Of a stretch of 27,406 nucleotides of DNA, positions 7,928-14,674 are shown piece by piece (position 1 is the stretch's first letter; every line of letters begins with the position of its first letter). The DNA is taken from positions 1 through 27,406 of the forward strand of contig CACYNZ010000006.1 in assembly GCA_902775835.1 (NCBI GenBank), written 5' to 3'. The stretch is from an uncultured Eubacteriales bacterium (GTDB taxonomy: Bacteria > Bacillota_A > Clostridia > Christensenellales > Aristaeellaceae). Position numbers and translations under genes: made by a program. The notes under the pieces were generated by a model. The model saw nothing but the letters and a program-made list of their open reading frames with translations. It was not told the DNA's origin and ran no database searches.

Positions 7928-8793
7928 CAGTGTGCCGTCATAGTCCCAGAAGACAGCCCGGATGCCTTCAGGCGTGTTCTCAGCAGCCGGATTTCCCGTG
8001 CGTATCCCTCCAGTTCATTGGGCGTTTCCAGGATCATGGGCAGATCCCGGACCGCCGGACAGGCCATGAAGCGCACCAGCGCTTCCACGCCCAGCGTACC
8101 CTCGCCGATCTTCTCGTGCCGGTCCTTCCGGCTGCCCATGGGATTCTTGGTGTCATTCACGTGCACGGCCCGGAGCTTTCCCAGACCGATCACGCGGTCA
8201 AATGTTTCCATCACGTCGTCCAGATGCTCCCGGATATCATAGCCCGCGTCATACACATGGCATGTATCCATGCATACAAACACCTGGTCCGGCCTGTTCA
8301 CCCCGCCCAGGATATCCCGAAGCTCCTCAAACCGGCCGCCCACTTCACTGCCCTTGCCCGCCATGGTCTCCAGCAGCACCGGGGTATGCACTTCCCCGTC
8401 CAGCAGCTGATTCAGGGCATCCGTGATCTGGGCAATCCCGGTTTCCACGCCCTGTCCGGTATGACTGCCCGGATGAAAATTGTACAGGGCGCCCGGCACC
8501 TGTTCCAGGCGGTTCAGGTCATCCTGCATGGTGCGCAGGGCAAACGAGCGGATTTCCGGGCGCGCCGAGCACAGGTTCAGGGTATACGGCGCGTGCGCCA
8601 CCACCGCGGTCAGGTCCTGCCGGACCGCGAGCTCCCTGTAGCGCTCCAGGTCCTCCGCGTCCCATGCCCGGGCATTCCCGCCCCTGGGATTGCGGGTGAA
8701 AAACTGGAACGTATTCGCGCCGATCCGCCCGGCATCCCCGGCCATGGCCGCAAACCCGCCGGAAGAGGACAGATGACAGCCCAGACGGATCAT
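7927..8793 (-). CDS. nfo: Deoxyribonuclease IV (AP endonuclease)
   Basis: Endonuclease IV cleaves DNA 5' of abasic sites in base-excision repair and removes 3'-blocking groups, using three metal ions in a TIM barrel. All family motifs are present in order: GCHLSSSGGF at the start, ANTFQFFTRNPR, AHAPYTLNLCS, NFHPGSHTGQG, VLLETMAGKGSEVG, CMDTCHVYDAGYD, VHVNDTKNPMGSRKDRHEKI and LETPNE. Metal ligands (His, Glu, Asp) are intact. The 288-residue length is normal, but the last ten or so residues (SGLSSGTMTAH) are unlike the usual ending and read out of frame through the HAD motif I region. The start overlaps the ribonuclease stop by 4 nt (ATGA). It belongs to the rlmH operon. Confidence 0.97.
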   Translation of the reverse strand: MIRLGCHLSSSGGFAAMAGDAGRIGANTFQFFTRNPRGGNARAWDAEDLERYRELAVRQDLTAVVAHAPYTLNLCSARPEIRSFALRTMQDDLNRLEQVPGALYNFHPGSHTGQGVETGIAQITDALNQLLDGEVHTPVLLETMAGKGSEVGGRFEELRDILGGVNRPDQVFVCMDTCHVYDAGYDIREHLDDVMETFDRVIGLGKLRAVHVNDTKNPMGSRKDRHEKIGEGTLGVEALVRFMACPAVRDLPMILETPNELEGYAREIRLLRTRLKASGLSSGTMTAH

Positions 8794-9368
8794 GGGGCCT
8801 GAGCCTGCACTTCCGTACTGGGATGCATTTCCTCAAACGTGTTGTAGTGGTCCTCCGTATAGAAAACCAGCCCGTCATTGGAAAAGACGATGCGGTAGGC
8901 ATTCCGCTTGCCCCCGGTGTAATAGCAGTCGCACTCATAGTATACGCGGCCGCTCTTGCGCGGGAGTATGCCCTCATAGTTTCCGAAGCGGTCGCCGCCG
9001 ATGGAATACCCCGGCGCCACATCGGACAGATAGTTGTACCGGCTGTCCCAGCCCAGTGCCTGGGCTTCCTTCTTGGTGATGAAGTTGTCCGGAAGGCAGC
9101 CGTTGGCAAAGATATAGTCCGCGATGGACTGCGGGTCCGTGATGGGACCTTCCGGCACCGGGGACGGCGTCACCTCGTTCACCGCCGGGGCCGGTGTGAC
9201 CGTAGGCGCGGGCGAGGCCGTGTTCTTCTTTTTCTTCTTGCTCTTGGCCATCAGGACAATTGCCGTCTGAGGCCCGTCGGCCAGCGCGCTTCCCGCGGTC
9301 TCCGCCCAGAGGCCCGTGCAGACCGCAAGAAGACAGAGCACCGCAAGAATTCGAGTCAGAATCTTCAT
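8790..9368 (-). CDS. Secreted barnase-family ribonuclease
   Basis: This predicted extracellular guanyl-type endoribonuclease belongs to the barnase/microbial RNase N1 family. The 192-residue precursor has a signal peptide (MKILTRILAVLCLLAVCTGL), a Lys-rich patch (KSKKKKKN), a Pro/Thr linker, and a catalytic domain over roughly the last 110 residues. That domain aligns with barnase almost without gaps: LPDNFITKKEAQALGW, DVAPGYSIGGDRFGNYEG, LPRKSGR and EDHYNTF. Barnase catalytic residues Lys27, Glu73, Arg83, Arg87 and His102 are all matched; barnase Arg59 is Tyr here. The ATG at 9368 is chosen because GGAGGAG lies 7 nt upstream; an earlier ATG at 9404 would overlap rlmH. No barstar-like inhibitor is encoded nearby. 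It might feed on environmental RNA or act as a toxin; I cannot tell which. Confidence 0.93.
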   Translation of the reverse strand: MKILTRILAVLCLLAVCTGLWAETAGSALADGPQTAIVLMAKSKKKKKNTASPAPTVTPAPAVNEVTPSPVPEGPITDPQSIADYIFANGCLPDNFITKKEAQALGWDSRYNYLSDVAPGYSIGGDRFGNYEGILPRKSGRVYYECDCYYTGGKRNAYRIVFSNDGLVFYTEDHYNTFEEMHPSTEVQAQAP

Positions 9369-9384
9369 GTTGAATCTCCTCCGC

Positions 9385-9855
9385 TCACTTATGGTATCGT
9401 TCACCGGATGAAATTTTCATGGCCCGGTAAATCTGTTCCAGAATCATGACCCGCGCCAGCTGATGCGGAAAGGTCATGCGTCCCATGCACAGTTCTTCGT
9501 TCGCCCGTGCCCGGACTTCGCCGGACAGCCCCAGGGACCCGCCGATCACGAACACGATTTCCGACTGTCCCCGCACCTGCAGGTCCTCCAGATGGCGCGC
9601 AAAACTCTCCGAATCCATCTGTTTTCCCTCCAGGGTCAGCGCGATGACATAATCCCCGCCGTGGATTTTCTCCAGCAGCCGCTCGCCTTCCCGGCGGCGG
9701 ATCTGGTTTTCGTCCACGCCCGGCTTTTCCGGCAGGTCCGGCACTTCCGTTTCCCGGATCCGTCCGAACCGGCTCAGCCGCTTCAGATATTCATCCGCCA
9801 TCTCCCGGTAAGGCTTTTCCTTCATTTTTCCCACACAAAGCACCGTGGCGTTCAT
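9385..9855 (-). CDS. rlmH: 23S rRNA (pseudouridine(1915)-N(3))-methyltransferase RlmH
   Basis: RlmH is a SPOUT-class, SAM-dependent methyltransferase that N3-methylates pseudouridine 1915 in helix 69 of 23S rRNA on assembled 70S ribosomes. The 156-residue length is standard. Diagnostic segments are VGKMKEKPYREMADEYLKRL at the N-terminus, FVIGGSLGLS (the knotted SAM site) and MTFPHQLARVMILEQIYRAM ending in GERYHK. GGAGGACAGG precedes the ATG. It is the first gene of the minus-strand operon, with its own promoter just upstream. The following ribonuclease gene starts 16 nt after its stop. Confidence 0.98.
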   Translation of the reverse strand: MNATVLCVGKMKEKPYREMADEYLKRLSRFGRIRETEVPDLPEKPGVDENQIRRREGERLLEKIHGGDYVIALTLEGKQMDSESFARHLEDLQVRGQSEIVFVIGGSLGLSGEVRARANEELCMGRMTFPHQLARVMILEQIYRAMKISSGERYHK

Positions 9856-9918
9856 CCTGTCCTCCGCCTGCGCATTTTCCGTCCCAGACGGCCTTTTCCG
9901 CCATCCGGCTCACCTTTC

Positions 9919-9947
9919 ATTATATGGACTTCCCACGGCAGGGTCAA
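9919..9947 (-). promoter_or_regulatory. Promoter of the rlmH operon
   Basis: On the minus strand TTGACC (9947-9942) and a perfect TATAAT (9924-9919) are separated by exactly 17 nt. Transcription would start near 9912, giving a leader of about 57 nt. It lies back to back with the plus-strand promoter of the wall-protein gene. Confidence 0.75.
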
Positions 9948-10008
9948 GGTGATCTGAATTTGTTTATGAATTCTTTACAAAATTTGTTACGAAAGTATGT
10001 TTCTTTTG

Positions 10009-10037
10009 TTGACATATTGGGTCAATTCCTCTACAAT
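10009..10037 (+). promoter_or_regulatory. Strong sigma-A-type promoter of the SH3/peptidoglycan-binding protein gene
   Basis: A perfect TTGACA (10009-10014), a 17-nt spacer and TACAAT (10032-10037) sit in an AT-rich gap. The predicted start near 10044 leaves about 32 nt before the ATG at 10076, just enough for the GTGGAGG ribosome site at 10062-10068. Near-consensus elements suggest high constitutive expression. Confidence 0.85.
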
Positions 10038-10075
10038 GTAGGCGTGAATTTATGTATGAATGTGGAGGCGCGGGT

Positions 10076-12763
10076 ATGGTACGGAAACAGATGCGGAGAA
10101 ACCTGATGACGGCAGTGATCCTGCTGCTGGTCATGGTTTGTTTCTGTGCGCAGGCTGCACAGTCCTTTCCCTTTACCACGGTTACGACCGTAAGCGTCAA
10201 TATGCGCAGAACTGCTTCCTCCACCGGCACGGTCCTGGATCGTCTGAAGGAGGGCGAGTCCGTCACCGTCACCGGAGAGAGCGGAAACTATTACAAGGTG
10301 AGCTATGGCAACCGCACCGGGTATATCCTGAAGACCTATCTGTCCACGGATCCCGCCGTGATTCAGACCCCGGTGCCCACCGAGCAGCCCACCGCTTCTT
10401 CCTATCCCTATGAGACGGTGGCCACCGAGAAGGTGAACCTGCGTGAGAAGGCTTCCAAGAACAGTGATATTCTCGGGCATATTCCCCAGGGCGACACGGT
10501 CACCGTGCATTCCGCCACCTCTTCCTGGGCCAAGGTCACCTGGAAGGACAGGGAAGGCTATGTAAGCACCGAGTTCCTGGTCATGAAGAAAATCGTGAAG
10601 CCGACACCCACCCCGAAGCCCACGGCCAAGGCTTCCACCGGCCTGGATCTGTCCGGCAACGCCAATGCCTACAGTCTGCTGACCCCCGGAAGCGTCGGCA
10701 ATGACGTGCTCGCCCTCCAGGAAGCCCTGAAGGAGCTCGGATTCTATACCGGAAACGCCACCGGAAGCTATGACAGCGCCACGGAAAAGGCCGTCATCGC
10801 GTTCCAGAAGAAGAACAAGTATCCCGAAACCGGACTCATGGATCCCAACATCATGGCCTTCCTCTTCAGCGGCAAGCCGCTCAACAGCAAGGGCGAAAAA
10901 ACCAGCGTCAGCATCCTGGCCCCCGTGGACGGCGTCACCGTCCGCGCCGGCAACCGGGGCGAGCTGGTCAGCAGGATCCAGGTACGTCTCTACGGCCTGG
11001 GATACTATAAAGGAGAAATCACCGGCACTTATGATGCGGCGACCCGCAGCGCCGTCAAGGCCTTCCAGAAGGCCAACGGCCTGAACGCCGACGCACTGGC
11101 CGGCGTCGATACCCAGGCACTGCTTTTCTCGGACGAAGCCCTGGCCGCCGGACAGACTCCGGCACCCACGGCTTCGCCCACCCCGACGCCCGCACCCGCT
11201 CTGGAAACGCCTTCCGCCACCGTGCAGCAGGGATCCAGCGGGTACAACGCAAAGCTGGTGCAGCAGCGCCTGATTGATCTGGGCTATCTGAAGGGAAAGG
11301 CCGACGGCGCGTTCGGTTCCGATTCCGCAGCCGCCCTCAAGGCCTTCCAGAAGGCCAGCGGCCTCAATGCTGATGGCAAGGCAGGCGCGGAAACCATTGC
11401 GCTTCTGTTCAGCCGCACCGCGCTGAGCGCGGGCGCCACCCCCACCCCGGCCGCCGCCGCGGCAACGGCCACCGTACCGCCCGTGCCCACCGCCACACCC
11501 ACCGCTGAACCCATCACGGAAGACAATGTGGTCACCATCCGTCTGGGAAGCTCCGGCCAGGCCGTGGAGCGCCTGCAGCGCCGACTGACCGAGCTGGGAT
11601 ACTATGAAGCCACCGTGGACGGCGTATGCAAGGCCGATGACGTAGCCGCCATCCGCACCTTCCAGCAGCTGAACCGTCTGAAGGATGACGGCGTGGCCGG
11701 CCTGGATACCCAGACTGTTCTGTACTCCGACAAGGCCGTGGGCTTCACCGCCGTCACGGCCCAGCCCACCATTGAGGCGGGCACTGCCCTGCGCCTGGGC
11801 GATACCGGCGACAGCGTAAAGACCCTGCAGGAGCGGCTGATCACCCTGAAATATCTCTTCGGCAAGCCCGATGGTGTCTTCGGCACCGCCACAGAGGACG
11901 CCCTCGCCGCCTTCCAGAAGGCCAACGGTCTGACCGCTGACGGCGTGGCCGGCGCCAAGACCCTGGAAAAGCTCTATTCTGCTTCCGCCAAGGCCGCTTC
12001 CACCAAGGCCACCGCCACCCCGGCACCCACCTCGGCCACCACGCTGCAGCGCGGCGACAAGTCCACGGAAGTGAAGCGCATGCAGCAGCGTCTGATCGAG
12101 CTGGGCTATCTCACCGGCAAAGCGGACGGCACTTTCGGCGCCGCCACCTACGAAGCGCTGGTCGCCTTCCAGAAGGCCAACCGTCTCAAGGCTGACGGCA
12201 TTGCGGGCAGCAGCACGCTGTCCGTGCTGGAGTCCGCCACCGCCGTTTCCGCTTCGGCCACGGCAGGCACGGCCACAGCCACCCCGAAGCCCACGGCCAT
12301 GCCCGCGGTCAATCTCACCTCCTCCCCCACCGCCGGCTCGGTGCGGTATGCCAACTGGTACTCCATGGTCAAGTCCGTGGTGCAGCAGTATCCCTACGCC
12401 ACCATCTATGACTTCAAGACCGGCATTTCCTGGCAGGTGCACATTTTCTCCACCGGCGCCCATGCCGATGCGGAACCCCTGACCGCCAAGGATACCGCGA
12501 ACCTGGTCAAGGCATTCGGATCCAATACCTGGACGCCGAAGGCAGTGTGGGTGGTCCTGTCCAACGGTCAGGTCTACATGGCCAGCACGCATTCCATGCC
12601 TCACGAAGTGCAGCACATCACCGACAACAATTTCAACGGCCATCTGTGCATTCACTTCCCGAGAACCGAGGAACAGGTGGAAGCCATCGGACCGTATGCC
12701 ACCTCGCATCAGAAAGCCATTGATGAAGGCTGGGCCACGACCCAGAAGCTGGCAGGAAAGTAA
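10076..12763 (+). CDS. Secreted wall protein: 2 SH3 domains, 6 peptidoglycan-binding modules, C-terminal domain of unknown function
   Basis: The 895-residue exported protein is built from modules. A signal peptide (about 1-28) is followed by two bacterial SH3 domains (about 31-90 and 110-170, each with VN-R-AS and GYV/GYI motifs). Then come six PG_binding_1 repeats (about 201-268, 285-358, 382-451, 485-555, 571-636 and 657-720; core LQ-RL-ELGY and AFQKANGL-ADG-AG), spaced by Thr/Pro/Ala linkers. A C-terminal domain occupies about 757-895. That last domain contains VHIFSTGAHADAEPL, HSMPHEVQHITDNNFNGHLC and IHFPRT (His856, Cys858, His860). This resembles an unnamed conserved domain I recall from other Bacillota wall proteins, and loosely recalls the YkuD His/Cys arrangement. 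The ATG at 10076 is preferred to that at 10052 because GGAGG lies 7 nt before it. It is monocistronic. Confidence 0.9.
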   Translation: MVRKQMRRNLMTAVILLLVMVCFCAQAAQSFPFTTVTTVSVNMRRTASSTGTVLDRLKEGESVTVTGESGNYYKVSYGNRTGYILKTYLSTDPAVIQTPVPTEQPTASSYPYETVATEKVNLREKASKNSDILGHIPQGDTVTVHSATSSWAKVTWKDREGYVSTEFLVMKKIVKPTPTPKPTAKASTGLDLSGNANAYSLLTPGSVGNDVLALQEALKELGFYTGNATGSYDSATEKAVIAFQKKNKYPETGLMDPNIMAFLFSGKPLNSKGEKTSVSILAPVDGVTVRAGNRGELVSRIQVRLYGLGYYKGEITGTYDAATRSAVKAFQKANGLNADALAGVDTQALLFSDEALAAGQTPAPTASPTPTPAPALETPSATVQQGSSGYNAKLVQQRLIDLGYLKGKADGAFGSDSAAALKAFQKASGLNADGKAGAETIALLFSRTALSAGATPTPAAAAATATVPPVPTATPTAEPITEDNVVTIRLGSSGQAVERLQRRLTELGYYEATVDGVCKADDVAAIRTFQQLNRLKDDGVAGLDTQTVLYSDKAVGFTAVTAQPTIEAGTALRLGDTGDSVKTLQERLITLKYLFGKPDGVFGTATEDALAAFQKANGLTADGVAGAKTLEKLYSASAKAASTKATATPAPTSATTLQRGDKSTEVKRMQQRLIELGYLTGKADGTFGAATYEALVAFQKANRLKADGIAGSSTLSVLESATAVSASATAGTATATPKPTAMPAVNLTSSPTAGSVRYANWYSMVKSVVQQYPYATIYDFKTGISWQVHIFSTGAHADAEPLTAKDTANLVKAFGSNTWTPKAVWVVLSNGQVYMASTHSMPHEVQHITDNNFNGHLCIHFPRTEEQVEAIGPYATSHQKAIDEGWATTQKLAGK

Positions 12764-12781
12764 GCATCCCATCGTTTCATC

Positions 12782-12815
12782 AGGCGCCCTTCTCACCGGG
12801 AGGGCGCCTTTTCTT
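12782..12815 (+). terminator. Intrinsic terminator after the wall-protein gene
   Basis: A perfect 9-bp stem (AGGCGCCCT at 12782-12790, AGGGCGCCT at 12801-12809) with a 10-nt loop is followed by TTTTCTT. It lies 19 nt after the stop codon. Confidence 0.9.
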
Positions 12816-12867
12816 ACGCATCTTTTTTCTGCGCGCATGCCCTTTAAGGGATATTTTATGCCCGCTT

Positions 12868-12897
12868 TTGCCATTTCATTCCATGACGTGCTATAAT
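12868..12897 (+). promoter_or_regulatory. Promoter of the Gld-like ABC operon
   Basis: TTGCCA (12868-12873) and a perfect TATAAT (12892-12897) are separated by 18 nt. Transcription would start near 12904, leaving a leader of about 85 nt before the ATG at 12989. A GGGGG stretch at 12971-12975 probably serves as ribosome binding site. Confidence 0.7.
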
Positions 12898-12988
12898 GGG
12901 TTCCTCGGATAACGCTATAACGCAAGATCATGCTCTGCTTTTCCTGCAGGCCAGGAAGCGCGGGCATAAAGGGGGCGCCATTTTTCTT

Positions 12989-13936
12989 ATGATCGAAATC
13001 CAGCATGTAACCAAGCGGTATGGCAGCAAGCTTGCCGTGGATGATGCCGTTTTCACGATCCGGAAAGGTGAAATTCTCGGCTTCCTGGGCCGGAACGGTG
13101 CCGGCAAGTCCACCACCATGAATATCATCACCGGGTATATCTCCGCCACATCGGGCACGGTTCTGCTGGACGGATATGATATTCTCGAAAACCCCCGGGA
13201 AGTCAAAAGACGCATCGGATATCTTCCGGAACAGCCGCCTCTGTACATGGACATGACCGTCAATGAATACCTGAAATTTGTCTGCTCCATCAAGGATGTC
13301 CGGCGCGCTTCCGTTACATCGCATCTCAGGGATATCACGGAGCTTGTGGGTCTCGGAGAGGTGCGCAAACGCCTGATCCGGAACCTGTCCAAGGGCTACC
13401 GCCAGCGCGTGGGCATGGCCCAGGCACTGATCGGAAACCCGGAGGTGGTCATCCTGGATGAGCCCACCGTCGGTCTGGATCCCCGGCAGATCATTGAAAT
13501 CCGCAAGCTGATCCGTCAGCTCGGCTCGGACCACACCATCGTGCTGTCCAGCCATATCCTGCACGAGGTGGCCGATGTGTGCGACCGCATCGTGATCATC
13601 AACCAGGGCAAAATCGTGGCCGAGGACCGGCTGGAAAACCTGACCAGCCGCGCATCGGAGCATCCGCGCCTGCAGATGCGGATCGCGGGCCCGGAGGACA
13701 CCGTCTTCCAGGCGCTTCAGGAACTGGACGGCGTCCGGCGCGTATACAGGCTCGGAAGCCGGGAATCCGAAACCTTTGACTTCATAATCGAAACCAATGA
13801 TCAGACAGATATCCGGCGGAGTGTATTCACCAGGATGGCAGCCCTTGGATATCCCATTCTTGTGCAGAAACCCATGGAGATGGAACTGGAGGATGTATTC
13901 CTCCAGCTCACCCGGGAGAAAGGAGAGGAAGCCTGA
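12989..13936 (+). CDS. ABC transporter ATP-binding protein (GldA/NatA-like)
   Basis: This is the cytoplasmic ATPase of an ABC exporter-type system. The 315 residues contain Walker A (GRNGAGKST), Q-loop region (GYLPEQPPLYMDM), signature (LSKGYRQRVGMAQAL), Walker B (VVILDEPTVGLDP) and the H-loop (SSHIL). A C-terminal extension of about 85 residues ending MELEDVFLQLTREK is typical of the GldA/CcmA/NatA branch. The ATG at 12989 is used because the family starts MIEI-VTK-YG; a further in-frame ATG at 12896 overlaps the -10 element and cannot be the start. It heads a four-gene operon with its permease beginning 1 nt after its stop. The substrate is unknown. Confidence 0.95.
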   Translation: MIEIQHVTKRYGSKLAVDDAVFTIRKGEILGFLGRNGAGKSTTMNIITGYISATSGTVLLDGYDILENPREVKRRIGYLPEQPPLYMDMTVNEYLKFVCSIKDVRRASVTSHLRDITELVGLGEVRKRLIRNLSKGYRQRVGMAQALIGNPEVVILDEPTVGLDPRQIIEIRKLIRQLGSDHTIVLSSHILHEVADVCDRIVIINQGKIVAEDRLENLTSRASEHPRLQMRIAGPEDTVFQALQELDGVRRVYRLGSRESETFDFIIETNDQTDIRRSVFTRMAALGYPILVQKPMEMELEDVFLQLTREKGEEA

Positions 13937-13937
13937 C

Positions 13938-14669
13938 ATGCTGGCCATCTGGAAACGCGAACTTCAGAATTACTATCTCACCTCCATCGGCTATGTGTTC
14001 ATGGGGATCTTCCTGCTCCTGGGCGGGGTCATGTTCTTCCTGGGCAATGTCATGAGCATGACGCCCTCGGCCGCAACGCTTCTGGGAAATCTCAACTATA
14101 TCTTCATGCTGACGGTCCCCATTCTGACCATGCGCCTGCTCAGCGAGGAAAAGCGCACCAAGACCGATCAGCTCCTGATCACCTCCCCGGTTTCCATCTG
14201 GGACATTGTCCTGGGCAAGTTCCTGGCCGCGTCCACCGTCGTGTTCCTGACCACGGTCATCACCCTTGCCTACGTGGCCATGCTCTCGCAGTATACGGAT
14301 CAGATGTATCCCGCCGTCATCGCATGCAATTATCTCGGCTTCCTGCTGCTCTGCCTCAGCTATGTGTCCATCGGCGTGCTCATGAGCGCCCTGACAGAAA
14401 ACCAGGTTTCCGCCGCCGTGCTGACCCTCGGCGTCAACATTCTGCTGGAAATCCTGGAAAGCGTCTTCTCCTCCGCGTCCTTTGCGCTGCCGGACATGCT
14501 TTCCTTCCTGCGTCCGGTCATGTCTTGGTTCAGCCTGTATTCAAGATACAATGAGTTCGCAGCCGGCAGACTGAGTTTTGCCAATATTCTGTATTACGTG
14601 TCCTTCAGTGGCATCATGCTGTTCCTGGCAGTGCGTGTCATTGACAAGCGGCGCTGGAGTGAGGGGTGA
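13938..14669 (+). CDS. ABC transporter permease (GldF/ABC-2 type)
   Basis: The 243-residue membrane protein has six predicted helices: GYVFMGIFLLLGGVMFFLGN, YIFMLTVPILTMRLLSEEKR, FLAASTVVFLTTVITLAYVA, YLGFLLLCLSYVSIGVLMSA, AAVLTLGVNILLEILESVF and YYVSFSGIMLFLAVRVI. The segment LTMRLLSEEKRTKTDQLLIT is characteristic of the ABC-2/GldF/NosY permease family. It starts immediately after the ATPase stop and its own stop region overlaps the next gene's alternative GTG start, so translation is coupled. It would form the membrane pore with the upstream ATPase and act with the next two proteins. Confidence 0.93.
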   Translation: MLAIWKRELQNYYLTSIGYVFMGIFLLLGGVMFFLGNVMSMTPSAATLLGNLNYIFMLTVPILTMRLLSEEKRTKTDQLLITSPVSIWDIVLGKFLAASTVVFLTTVITLAYVAMLSQYTDQMYPAVIACNYLGFLLLCLSYVSIGVLMSALTENQVSAAVLTLGVNILLEILESVFSSASFALPDMLSFLRPVMSWFSLYSRYNEFAAGRLSFANILYYVSFSGIMLFLAVRVIDKRRWSEG

Positions 14670-14674
14670 GCAGT

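Noticed and set aside
12896..12988. Extended N-terminus of the ABC ATPase
   Set aside because: The ATG at 12896 overlaps the -10 element and precedes the predicted transcription start. The family's conserved N-terminus begins at 12989.
10031..13948. A 1305-codon open frame on the minus strand
   Set aside because: It runs opposite a well-supported signal-peptide/SH3/PG-binding gene and an ABC ATPase, across their promoter and terminator. Its Gly/His-rich composition is the usual antisense shadow of GC-rich codon use.
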